Shown piece after piece: positions 16,542 through 23,867 of a stretch of DNA of 64,000 nucleotides (position 1 is its first letter; each line of letters opens with the position of its first letter). Position numbers and translations under genes: made by a program. The notes below the pieces were generated by a model, which was not told the origin of the DNA, searched no databases, and saw only the letters and a list, made by a program, of their open reading frames with translations. Origin of the DNA: Caulobacterales bacterium. Lineage in GTDB: Bacteria; Pseudomonadota; Alphaproteobacteria; Caulobacterales; Aquidulcibacteraceae. Location: assembly GCA_017303355.1 (NCBI GenBank), contig JAFLCU010000002.1:181501-245500 (forward strand), given 5' to 3'.

Positions 16542-18468
16542 TCGTCGTTTTCAGCAATATGCCGGCTTTCCGCGCGTTTCCCGAAGCCGCAAGACGTTGC
16601 GTTTCCGCCAGGCGTCCAAAGCCCGTGGAAATTTCGCAAAACACCAGCTCGATCTTTTCGGCGCCATGCATCCGCATACTTATTCGAGCGCCCGATGGCG
16701 TTACGGCATCGACGCCATCCGGCGTAGTGGTCAGATTCGCGCTGGGATGAAACGTGAAGCCCGCGCTCCAAGGCGTTGGCGCGGTCAGCGCGCCTTCCAG
16801 TGCGTCGGCAATCTCGATCGTGTCGCCAATTTGCACGCTGCGCACATGCTTCACACCAAACGCGCTGACGTAGCCATCGTGCTCGCCCACCCAATTGCCA
16901 CGCAGTTGCGCTCTGGCGTGATTGGACCAATTGAATGGACCTGCGATCTGGCTCTGATCGCGTTGGTCTAGGCAGAGCGTATTGTGCGCCTCCGTGCCGC
17001 GAAACCGATCGCGCGCACCGTTGTGTGTATGATAGAGATAGGTGCCGGCGTCGATCAGCACCGGCTCCGCACCAATGTGCAACCACAGCGCCAGCGCGTC
17101 CGCGTGTCCGTGCGCGGCGATGGAGAGAAAGCCCAGCGGCGCATGATCGAACGCAAGCAGGCGCACGCCCTGCGCGCTCGCCTGCCGCGAAACGCTGTAG
17201 CCGCCGGATGCAAAGATGCGTTCGCCCAGCAATTCTGGAGCGTGAGGCGCAAACTCCCCGGCAAAAGCGTCGATCAACGTCGAGGGCTGCGCGGGTGGGG
17301 CGATGTCGTTGTCCCGCATCCAGCGTGCGGCTGTCGCACAGATGGCGGCGGGATAGAGATAGTCGTGCGTTGGTCCGAGCGCGACAACCCTGCCTTCATC
17401 GTCATCACCGATCGCGGGGGTGCGCCCCGCCGCATCCATCATCCACCGCAGATGAAGTGCGGCTGTGCGCAAGCGCCCCACATACGGATCGGAAAAGGGC
17501 TCGCCCGCCTCCGCCGCGCACATCGCGGCGATTAAAAACCACTCCAGCGAGTAAGCGGAGTAGGTGGGAGATTGTTCGGCGCCGACGCCGTCGTCGTGAA
17601 ATTGCTTGAGCACTTCACGCTCCAGCGCGCGTGCCTCGCGCCGTCGCGCCTTCGCTGCGTGCGGCAGACCCGGTGCGCAAAGATAGGCGAGATAGAGTGC
17701 GGCCAGCTCGGCGACGCGGTGATTGTTGGCGGATGAGAAAAGCGAAGGATATCGCGCCAGCATCCAAACATGCGCGCCGATGAATTGCTTGAGGCGGGCT
17801 TGGAGCGGTTCCGACGAAAGGTCGCCCAGCGCGCTGTTGACGAACAAGGCCACAACGAGGCGCGTCGCGAATTCAATGCCGTTGGTCCAATTGACGCCTT
17901 CATAGGGCGGATTGGCGCTCATCCAGCCTTCGAACACGTCGGCGATATCGCGTGCGAGTGCTGCGTCATTGTCTCGGCGCGCCGCGACCGCAAGCGGCAT
18001 CAGGAATTGCAGACGGTTGAGTTCCCAAACAAATTTTACATCGCCGAAGCCGCTGGCGTTGCGGTAGGCGCCCTTCGAGGCGGCGGCGCCGCGGCCTGGC
18101 CAATGCTGCCCGGATGCGGGATCCAGCGTCCACATTTCGCCGCGCCACCAATCAGCTCGATCTGGTTTGGGCCAGCGCGCCGAAAGCAGGTCGACCTCGC
18201 CCGCGAGAATGGCGCGCGCGTGCTGCTCGACAGTCGGCGTCAGCGCACCGACCGCGCGCGTGATGCTGAAGCCCGGGAGTGGGCTCACGCTCCCGCTGCA
18301 GCAAAAATTCGCCCAAGACCAAGTTCGACGCGCGTCCGTGAATTGCTTCGCTCGCTCGATTACGCGATGCGCGAGTTCAGGTGCGGACATGTTCGCTAAG
18401 CGCCGCGCGTACCACTCGAGACGTCCGGCTTTTGAATTTGTATGCGCGCTCACGTGGAGGGCTTCCAA
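16528..18468 (-). CDS. Heparinase II/III-family protein
   Basis: This 646-residue protein has the family layout: an alpha-helical toroid in the N-terminal half (YARRLANMSAPELAHRV opening, then WELNRLQFL and GVNWTNGIEFATR) and a beta-sandwich in the second half with AAHGHADALALWLHIG and IDAGTYLYHTHNG. Family members eliminate uronic-acid linkages in acidic polysaccharides and are common in capsule loci. No obvious signal peptide is present, so it may act in the cytoplasm or leave by another route. The chosen start overlaps the CapK-like gene by 19 bp, consistent with a minus-strand operon 19741, 18450, 16528. With GDP-mannose dehydrogenase upstream, a uronic-acid polymer is a reasonable substrate (inference). 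Confidence 0.88.
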   Translation of the reverse strand: MEALHVSAHTNSKAGRLEWYARRLANMSAPELAHRVIERAKQFTDARRTWSWANFCCSGSVSPLPGFSITRAVGALTPTVEQHARAILAGEVDLLSARWPKPDRADWWRGEMWTLDPASGQHWPGRGAAASKGAYRNASGFGDVKFVWELNRLQFLMPLAVAARRDNDAALARDIADVFEGWMSANPPYEGVNWTNGIEFATRLVVALFVNSALGDLSSEPLQARLKQFIGAHVWMLARYPSLFSSANNHRVAELAALYLAYLCAPGLPHAAKARRREARALEREVLKQFHDDGVGAEQSPTYSAYSLEWFLIAAMCAAEAGEPFSDPYVGRLRTAALHLRWMMDAAGRTPAIGDDDEGRVVALGPTHDYLYPAAICATAARWMRDNDIAPPAQPSTLIDAFAGEFAPHAPELLGERIFASGGYSVSRQASAQGVRLLAFDHAPLGFLSIAAHGHADALALWLHIGAEPVLIDAGTYLYHTHNGARDRFRGTEAHNTLCLDQRDQSQIAGPFNWSNHARAQLRGNWVGEHDGYVSAFGVKHVRSVQIGDTIEIADALEGALTAPTPWSAGFTFHPSANLTTTPDGVDAVTPSGARISMRMHGAEKIELVFCEISTGFGRLAETQRLAASGNARKAGILLKTTISFA

Positions 18469-19733
18469 TCGTGGATGACGAACGGCGTCTTTCCTGCCGT
18501 GCTTTTACGGAACGCGTCAACGTAAGCGACTTCGAGTTTCACGGACGGGCCAATTTTTTGACGCGCGGCGCTCATGATCTGATCGCGCAATGTGTCGCTG
18601 TGATCGTGTTCAGATCGCACATTTATGAGGACTTCGCCGGGGCCGGTCTGCACAATTTGCAAGCCTTCGATCTGATCAAACGGTCGTGGAATGTGATTGA
18701 GCCCGAGGAAAACTTCGCCGGCCGGGCCGTACACCACATCGCTTGCGCGCCCACTCACGCCTTGGAATGAGGCCTCCCCGCGCGCAATTGCGCCAAGATC
18801 GTCGTTCGCGCCCAGAACGATCTGATCGCCGGTGCGATAGCGCAACAGGAATTGCGCGCGATTGTGGAAGCACGTGCCGATAATCTCTGGCGCACCCGTT
18901 TCCGTGCGCTGCAGCTCGACGCGTCCGTACCCGGGATGGAAATAGTATTCGCCCGGCGCCTCGGACCATGCGAACGCCACGCGCTCCGCTTGGCCATAAT
19001 AGTCGATGATGCGCGCATCGAAGGCGTTCGCGATCTTAGCGCGTGCTTGCGCCGGCAATTCCTCGGAGGACGTTAGCACAAGCTTGAAACGCAGTTTGCG
19101 GTTTGCGCGCGCCGCATGTGTCGCGAGCGCGGTCGCCATCGACGGGTAAGCGTAAAGCACGTCTGGCGCGAATGCATCGAGCATGTCCGCGTAGGCCGGG
19201 AAGGTCTCATTATCGAGGTGATGGGCGGACAAGGTCGCGATGCGACGATCGGCGCTCATCTTCCAATAGGGCGGCGCGCGATCCGCCGGCGGCTTGATCG
19301 TATCCGCGCGCAGAACCGCCACCTTGGCTTGCGCGAAATTGATGTCCGCTCTCGCGACCAACCAATCGATGATCGCTTGCTCGAACATCACCAGCGAAAT
19401 GGAGCGCGCGACCTCCAGCGATGCGCCGGACGTGCCGCTTGTGCGGCCCGTCGACACCGGCAGCAACGTCTTGGCGCGCCAACGCGCGGGAGCCTCGCGA
19501 ACTTCCGTCTTGGTCAGCAAGGGCGCAGCATCCAAGCTTGCCAAGCTGACATAAGCGGGGGCGCCGCGTGCAGCTTGGATTAGCGCTGCCTCAAGACGGG
19601 CGATCTCATTCGCACGCGCAATAGCGTCGGCGCCGTCGAAGCGCCGCAGGAAAGCGCGCGCCGATGGATAATAGGGCGGCGCACGACGCATCAGCTGTTG
19701 CAGCGGTGAGAATTTCTTCAGCTGAGCCAGCAT
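18450..19733 (-). CDS. CapK-like adenylate-forming enzyme (phenylacetate-CoA ligase family)
   Basis: The 427-residue protein has the ATP-binding loop TGRTSGTSGASLEV, the motif DYYGQAERVAF in place of the usual YG.TE, and RYRTGDQIVL near the C-terminal hinge. This pattern is typical of the CapK branch found in capsule and exopolysaccharide loci. The biochemical role of that branch is poorly defined; activation of an acyl group for sugar modification is the usual proposal. It lies between the gene at 19741 (7 bp away) and the heparinase-like gene (19-bp overlap), so the three are probably co-transcribed. Confidence 0.85.
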   Translation of the reverse strand: MLAQLKKFSPLQQLMRRAPPYYPSARAFLRRFDGADAIARANEIARLEAALIQAARGAPAYVSLASLDAAPLLTKTEVREAPARWRAKTLLPVSTGRTSGTSGASLEVARSISLVMFEQAIIDWLVARADINFAQAKVAVLRADTIKPPADRAPPYWKMSADRRIATLSAHHLDNETFPAYADMLDAFAPDVLYAYPSMATALATHAARANRKLRFKLVLTSSEELPAQARAKIANAFDARIIDYYGQAERVAFAWSEAPGEYYFHPGYGRVELQRTETGAPEIIGTCFHNRAQFLLRYRTGDQIVLGANDDLGAIARGEASFQGVSGRASDVVYGPAGEVFLGLNHIPRPFDQIEGLQIVQTGPGEVLINVRSEHDHSDTLRDQIMSAARQKIGPSVKLEVAYVDAFRKSTAGKTPFVIHDWKPST

Positions 19734-19740
19734 CTCGATC

Positions 19741-20508
19741 TCAGTGGTAGGGGCGCGTGAAGGGCGAGCGGCCCGTCTGGCGCGCTGCTTCCATGCGCGC
19801 CGCGGATTCCGCCTGCTGGGCCAGCATCACGCTGAACATTTCTTCTTGCCCAAGGAAGGATACGCAATTCATCAGGTTTTCCGGAAGTACATGCACGCGC
19901 GTGAGTGCAAGCACGCGCTCATCGGTCGCGCCGTGAACCAGGCCAAGCTCCGCGCCCAAACGCAAGCGCGCGCAATAGGTCGAAAGCGGCGCGAGTTCGA
20001 CGGCGTCCCAGCTGCGCTCTAAACAGGTGGTTGCATCGCATAGCGCATTGGGCATGCCGCTGGCGGAGAATTGCGCCAAACGCGCCCAAGCCGGCGCTTG
20101 TAACGGCGAGCGGAAGACGCTGCGTTGCCCGGCATTGATGCTGCGTTCGGCGAAATCGCTGTCAGGCACTTGTGACGCCAGCACGCCATAGCTCCAGGAA
20201 AGCACTTCCTGCGCGCCGGCGTGCCACTCACGCGGTTGCGCCCAGCTGGCTTCGACGGCCTCCGCCGCTTCCATTAAGCCCGAGGCGCGCGCGTCAGCGT
20301 TGGGCGTGGCCAAAGCCGTTTGCGCCGCGCGGATGCCGGTGGCTGTGGCGCGCGCCGCCTCAAAAACCATGGCCGCGCTGATAGTCATCGCCGTCGCCGC
20401 CACGCAGAGCAGCGCGCGCAAAACGATCACGAAATCACGTTTGGAGAGGAGGTCGGGGGCGGCGCGGGATTGCGTCCGGGCCTTGTCGCGCGCGGGGCGT
20501 GCGTTCAT
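19741..20508 (-). CDS. Hypothetical membrane-anchored protein of the EPS locus
   Basis: This 255-residue protein is not recognised. It has a basic N-terminus, one strong transmembrane segment at about residues 27-52 (VIVLRALLCVAATAMTISAA) and a long helical part, probably periplasmic, with four Cys residues. The helical content with repeated aromatic/Ala patterns could be TPR-like, but no motif is convincing. It is the first gene of the minus-strand group that continues with the CapK-like and heparinase-like genes, so a role in polysaccharide assembly is likely by context only. Confidence 0.7.
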   Translation of the reverse strand: MNARPARDKARTQSRAAPDLLSKRDFVIVLRALLCVAATAMTISAAMVFEAARATATGIRAAQTALATPNADARASGLMEAAEAVEASWAQPREWHAGAQEVLSWSYGVLASQVPDSDFAERSINAGQRSVFRSPLQAPAWARLAQFSASGMPNALCDATTCLERSWDAVELAPLSTYCARLRLGAELGLVHGATDERVLALTRVHVLPENLMNCVSFLGQEEMFSVMLAQQAESAARMEAARQTGRSPFTRPYH

Positions 20509-20658
20509 CGGCGATCTCCGCCAAGCGTTACGAAATTACCAAGCGAATTCAGCCGCGTGCGTAATGGAACCGTAACCACGTTTTTCGCGTTATCTGCGAT
20601 TATACTGCACCAGGGCGTTAACGTTTCACGCGAATTATGTAGCCTGAAATTTGTGCGC

Positions 20659-20853
20659 ATGAATCGAGTCCAAACAGAGTTGGCCCAGCCCGGGGAAGCC
20701 GTGACGCCAGTCATGACTGCGCCTCCGACGTCGTCGGTGCAGGCGCCGTCGCCATCGCGGAAGTGGCCAATCTATTTGTCACTGAGCGTCGCAATTCTGG
20801 TCAGCTTGGCCATGTGGGCTGGCATCGTCTCGCTTGTCTTGCTCATCGTATAA
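20659..20853 (+). CDS. Small single-pass membrane protein
   Basis: This 64-residue frame starts at an ATG at 20659 and has a Pro/Thr/Ser-rich N-terminal half followed by KWPIYLSLSVAILVSL and a second hydrophobic stretch to the C-terminus. It is a plausible small inner-membrane protein with no recognised family. Its last 82 bases overlap the 3' end of the convergent polymerase gene, so one of the two ends is under double coding constraint. A palindromic GTTAAC lies about 45 bases upstream. It could be spurious. Confidence 0.45.
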   Translation: MNRVQTELAQPGEAVTPVMTAPPTSSVQAPSPSRKWPIYLSLSVAILVSLAMWAGIVSLVLLIV

Positions 20854-22286
20854 TCGGCTACAATTTCCTCCCTTACCGACACACTTGCTTTTTCGCGTCC
20901 CGAGAATGCGCCCAAGCAGAACATCAGGAGCGCGGCGATCGCCGGCACCTGCAGGCCAAAATCCACGTAGCCATGCAGGAACGCGAGGATGCAGCCGGCG
21001 AGGGCGGCCGCGGCCCATTCCGCGCCCGATTGTTTGGTGATCGCCGCCCAGCCGGCGCGCGCCAATGGCGGGGCGAGCATCAATGCAAACAGCACAAGGC
21101 CGATCACGCCGACCTCTTCGAGCGCTTGCACATAGATGTTGTGCACAGCGCCGACATAGCCGGCGTCACGCCATGTCTCGGTCGTGAGATAGTGCGCGTT
21201 CAATTCGTGGAAGGTGTTGAGGCCGTGGCCCAGCCATGGCCGCTCCATGAAGATGGCCCAGTGCATGTCAAGCAGAGTTTGGCGGATGCCGGCATCGAGA
21301 GTGATGCTCAACATGCGGCCCATAACGATCTGGCCACCGAAGATCGCGAGCACGCCGACAATAAGCGCAATGCTGATCAACACATCCGAGCGTGGCCCGC
21401 CGCGATTGGCGGCCCGCCACGGCGCCCATACGAGCGCCGTGAAAATCATCAACGCCGCGCCGGTTGCGACGATGCCTGCGCGTGAGCCGGTCAGCAGCAG
21501 GCAACCCAGCAGGATCGCGAGAACCGACATCGTGATCGGCGCTAGGAAGACGGGCGTCATCATGCGCAGGCGCGAAGGGATTTGCTTCAGTGCGCCAGGG
21601 TTTGGGCGTCGCACAATGCGCAACAGCCGCGCCGCGATCATCAACGACAAAATACCCAAGAGGGTCGCCGCGGCGTTGGCGCTGCCGAGGCGCGCATCAA
21701 GACGATGCTGCTGGACCGCTGAATCCGCCCACAGCCAATAAAGCGAAACCAGCGCCAAGGCGCCGGCAAAGCCGATCAGTAGTGTGGATACCGCGCGACG
21801 GTCATCGCGCTCGCGAACGGTGAGCGCGCCAATCGCGAAAGCAGCCAGCGGTCCGAAAAATCCGATCAGCCCTTCGATGCTGCGATAGGGTGAGATCGAG
21901 ATTGCGCCGTGCTGCGCGCCGAACTCGGCCCATACAGGGTGCCAGAGCATGCGAATGAAGGCTGGCGTCGTTTCGGACACACCGATCCAGGCGCTTGCAA
22001 GCACGTAGATCGTAAAGGTCATCGCCGCGAGCAATGAGAGCCAGTGCTGCCGCGACGCCGCAAGAACCGCTTTTGCTGGCGCCGTGGCGATCGCCAGCGC
22101 CAGAACACCGCAGAGCGAAGCCGCCAACAGCGCCGCGCCGGTCGCGGTTTGCGCACCACCCGTGCACATCGCCGCGAACACCAAGCCAAGCGTGGCCGCG
22201 GCTGCGGGACGTTTCAGGACAGTTTCAGGCGCGGCAATGCGCATTCTTCGCGTTCCTGACAGGCTCAATGGCCCCGGCTGAGCCAT
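20772..22286 (-). CDS. O-antigen ligase/Wzy-type polymerase
   Basis: The 504-residue protein is polytopic, with about 11-12 hydrophobic segments. It carries the Wzy_C core signature LLTGSRAGIVATG and the large periplasmic loop GHGLNTFHELNAHYL followed by HNIYVQALEEVGVIGLVLFA. Such proteins polymerise lipid-linked repeat units at the periplasmic face, or ligate glycan to a carrier. With Wza- and Wzc-type genes next door, a Wzy polymerase role is more likely than a lipopolysaccharide ligase. The start could instead be the Met at 22244, nearer the first transmembrane segment. It diverges from the export lipoprotein gene across 181 bp. Confidence 0.87.
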   Translation of the reverse strand: MAQPGPLSLSGTRRMRIAAPETVLKRPAAAATLGLVFAAMCTGGAQTATGAALLAASLCGVLALAIATAPAKAVLAASRQHWLSLLAAMTFTIYVLASAWIGVSETTPAFIRMLWHPVWAEFGAQHGAISISPYRSIEGLIGFFGPLAAFAIGALTVRERDDRRAVSTLLIGFAGALALVSLYWLWADSAVQQHRLDARLGSANAAATLLGILSLMIAARLLRIVRRPNPGALKQIPSRLRMMTPVFLAPITMSVLAILLGCLLLTGSRAGIVATGAALMIFTALVWAPWRAANRGGPRSDVLISIALIVGVLAIFGGQIVMGRMLSITLDAGIRQTLLDMHWAIFMERPWLGHGLNTFHELNAHYLTTETWRDAGYVGAVHNIYVQALEEVGVIGLVLFALMLAPPLARAGWAAITKQSGAEWAAAALAGCILAFLHGYVDFGLQVPAIAALLMFCLGAFSGREKASVSVREEIVADYTMSKTSETMPAHMAKLTRIATLSDK

Positions 22287-22467
22287 TGCTTATGCAAACC
22301 CACGGCCACAGCCGAGGCGCGCCCACTGTGATCGCATGGAGGCGTCTTTCGCGCATCAGGGGAAAGTTGTGCGGGATCGCAACGCCTGCGCGGGGATTTG
22401 CCGATGGCTTTGCTTTTGCTTGGAGGCAGGTCAAAACGGCGCCCGATCCGAGCGCGAGGAGTAGGAC

Positions 22468-23037
22468 ATGAAGTTCGTAGCGACCAGAAGGTTGTTTGCG
22501 GTCGGGCTGCTGGGCGGTATCGCGAGCGCCTGCGCCGGGACGATCCCGACCGGCGGCGACGACGGCATCCTGCTTCCGACGGAATATCGCCTGGGCGCGG
22601 GCGACCAATTGCGCATTACCGTGTTTGGCGAAGCCGATCTTACCGGCCAATACCTGATCAGCCCGCAAGGCCGGATCGCGTTTCCCCTGGTTGGCGATGT
22701 CGAGGCCAGCGGCAAAACTCTTAACGAATTGACTGTCGCCATCGGCGAGGCGCTGCAGCAAGGCTATATCCGGCAACCAAGCGTTGCGGTCGAAGTGCTG
22801 AATTATCGGCCGTTCTTCATTTTGGGCGAGGTGCGCACCCCCGGCACGTACCCCTTTTCCGCTAATTTGACCGTTCTGAACGCGGTCGCGACAGCTCAGG
22901 GCTTCACCTATCGCGCCGACCAGGGCCATGTTTTCATCAAGCATGCGAACGAAGACGCCGAACGTCGCTACCGGTTGACCACGACGACGCCGGTGCAACC
23001 CGGTGACACTATTCGGATCGGCGAGCGCTTTTTCTAA
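22468..23037 (+). CDS. Polysaccharide export lipoprotein (Wza-type, SLBB)
   Basis: The 189-residue protein has a signal sequence ending in a lipobox-like ASAC, a polysaccharide-export domain beginning at YRLGAGDQLRITVFGE, and an SLBB segment with FFILGEVRTPGTYPF. It is short compared with Wza of E. coli, as is usual for alphaproteobacterial members. It would form the periplasmic or outer-membrane part of the export channel and contact the Wzc-type kinase encoded at 23868. Confidence 0.9.
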   Translation: MKFVATRRLFAVGLLGGIASACAGTIPTGGDDGILLPTEYRLGAGDQLRITVFGEADLTGQYLISPQGRIAFPLVGDVEASGKTLNELTVAIGEALQQGYIRQPSVAVEVLNYRPFFILGEVRTPGTYPFSANLTVLNAVATAQGFTYRADQGHVFIKHANEDAERRYRLTTTTPVQPGDTIRIGERFF

Positions 23038-23112
23038 GCAAAGAGGCGAATTGGCTGGACGCTTCGCCCGGGCGATCCTAAGGGTTAAGAGCGCCTTAAA
23101 GGGTCGGGACAG

Positions 23113-23643
23113 ATGCGCAGAATTGCGTTCATTGTAGTGATGGCTTTGGGCCTTGTCGGGTCGGGTTGGTTTGTTGCCCAACCTGCGGCGGAGCCGCCGA
23201 ACGTTGGCGTCGCGCCAGCGTCGGTTGTTGCGCCGGCCCTGGCTGCGGCGCCGGCCGTCTCAGAGCCCGCGTCTCTCATCGTGCCGGTTGCGCTCGCGGG
23301 GGAGGACGCCGCCAGCGCGGAAGCCGCCGCTCCCTTGCAGGCTGCCACGCTCCAGCAAGCGCTGGGCGCCGAAGCATGCCCAAGCGAAACGGAAGCTCTT
23401 AATATCGTTTCTCGCGTGACCTCGACTTGGCAATTTGGCCAGGCGGCGCGCGCGATCGAACTGGTCTCCATTCCGCATCAAAACTGCGACAGCGTTCGGG
23501 CGGCGCTCGCGCGTTCGCGCGGTGCTGCGGAAACCACGAGCGGATGGTGGAGCGCGCCACGCCCGGACGATGACCGGGCCAGTGATGTCGCGGGCGACGG
23601 TTTTGCCGTTGGCGGCGACAGCGGTCCCGGCTATCGGGGCTGA
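23113..23643 (+). CDS. Hypothetical secreted protein of the EPS locus
   Basis: This 176-residue protein has a signal-peptide-like start (RRIAFIVVMALGLVGSGWF), an Ala/Pro/Val-rich linker to about residue 75, then a small domain with two Cys (EACPSETEAL and HQNCDSVRAAL) that could form a disulfide. The C-terminus is Gly/Asp/Ser rich. No family is recognised. It sits between the Wza-type and Wzc-type genes in the same direction, so a periplasmic accessory role is inferred from position only. Confidence 0.6.
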   Translation: MRRIAFIVVMALGLVGSGWFVAQPAAEPPNVGVAPASVVAPALAAAPAVSEPASLIVPVALAGEDAASAEAAAPLQAATLQQALGAEACPSETEALNIVSRVTSTWQFGQAARAIELVSIPHQNCDSVRAALARSRGAAETTSGWWSAPRPDDDRASDVAGDGFAVGGDSGPGYRG

Positions 23644-23664
23644 CATCAGGGGCTCAGGATCTCG

Positions 23665-23743
23665 TTAACCATAAGGGGAGGGGCCTAAGACCTGGAAAAG
23701 CAGCCGACGTGTCCGGACGCGGCTTTGAAAATTAACGGTTAAT
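23665..23743 (+). promoter_or_regulatory. Putative CtrA-like half-site and palindrome upstream of the tyrosine kinase gene
   Basis: TTAACCAT at 23665-23672 matches the CtrA half-site known from Caulobacter. ATTAACGGTTAAT at 23731-23743 is a perfect palindrome containing two TTAA blocks spaced by 3 rather than the consensus 7. Both lie in the 224-base gap before the kinase gene. Regulation by CtrA is inference. Confidence 0.35.
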
Positions 23744-23867
23744 CTCGGAACGCGCCGCCCGTCTGCGGCGCTTTATCGTCATTGGCCGAATTCTTGCTTT
23801 CCGAGGCTGAGCCGGCCGACGAACGCAATCGCTGTGAGGGACGTCTCGCGGCCTCTTGGTGCAATTG

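Noticed and set aside
22225..23181. Minus-strand open frame opposite the Wza-type gene
   Set aside because: Antisense to a clear polysaccharide-export lipoprotein; no motif.
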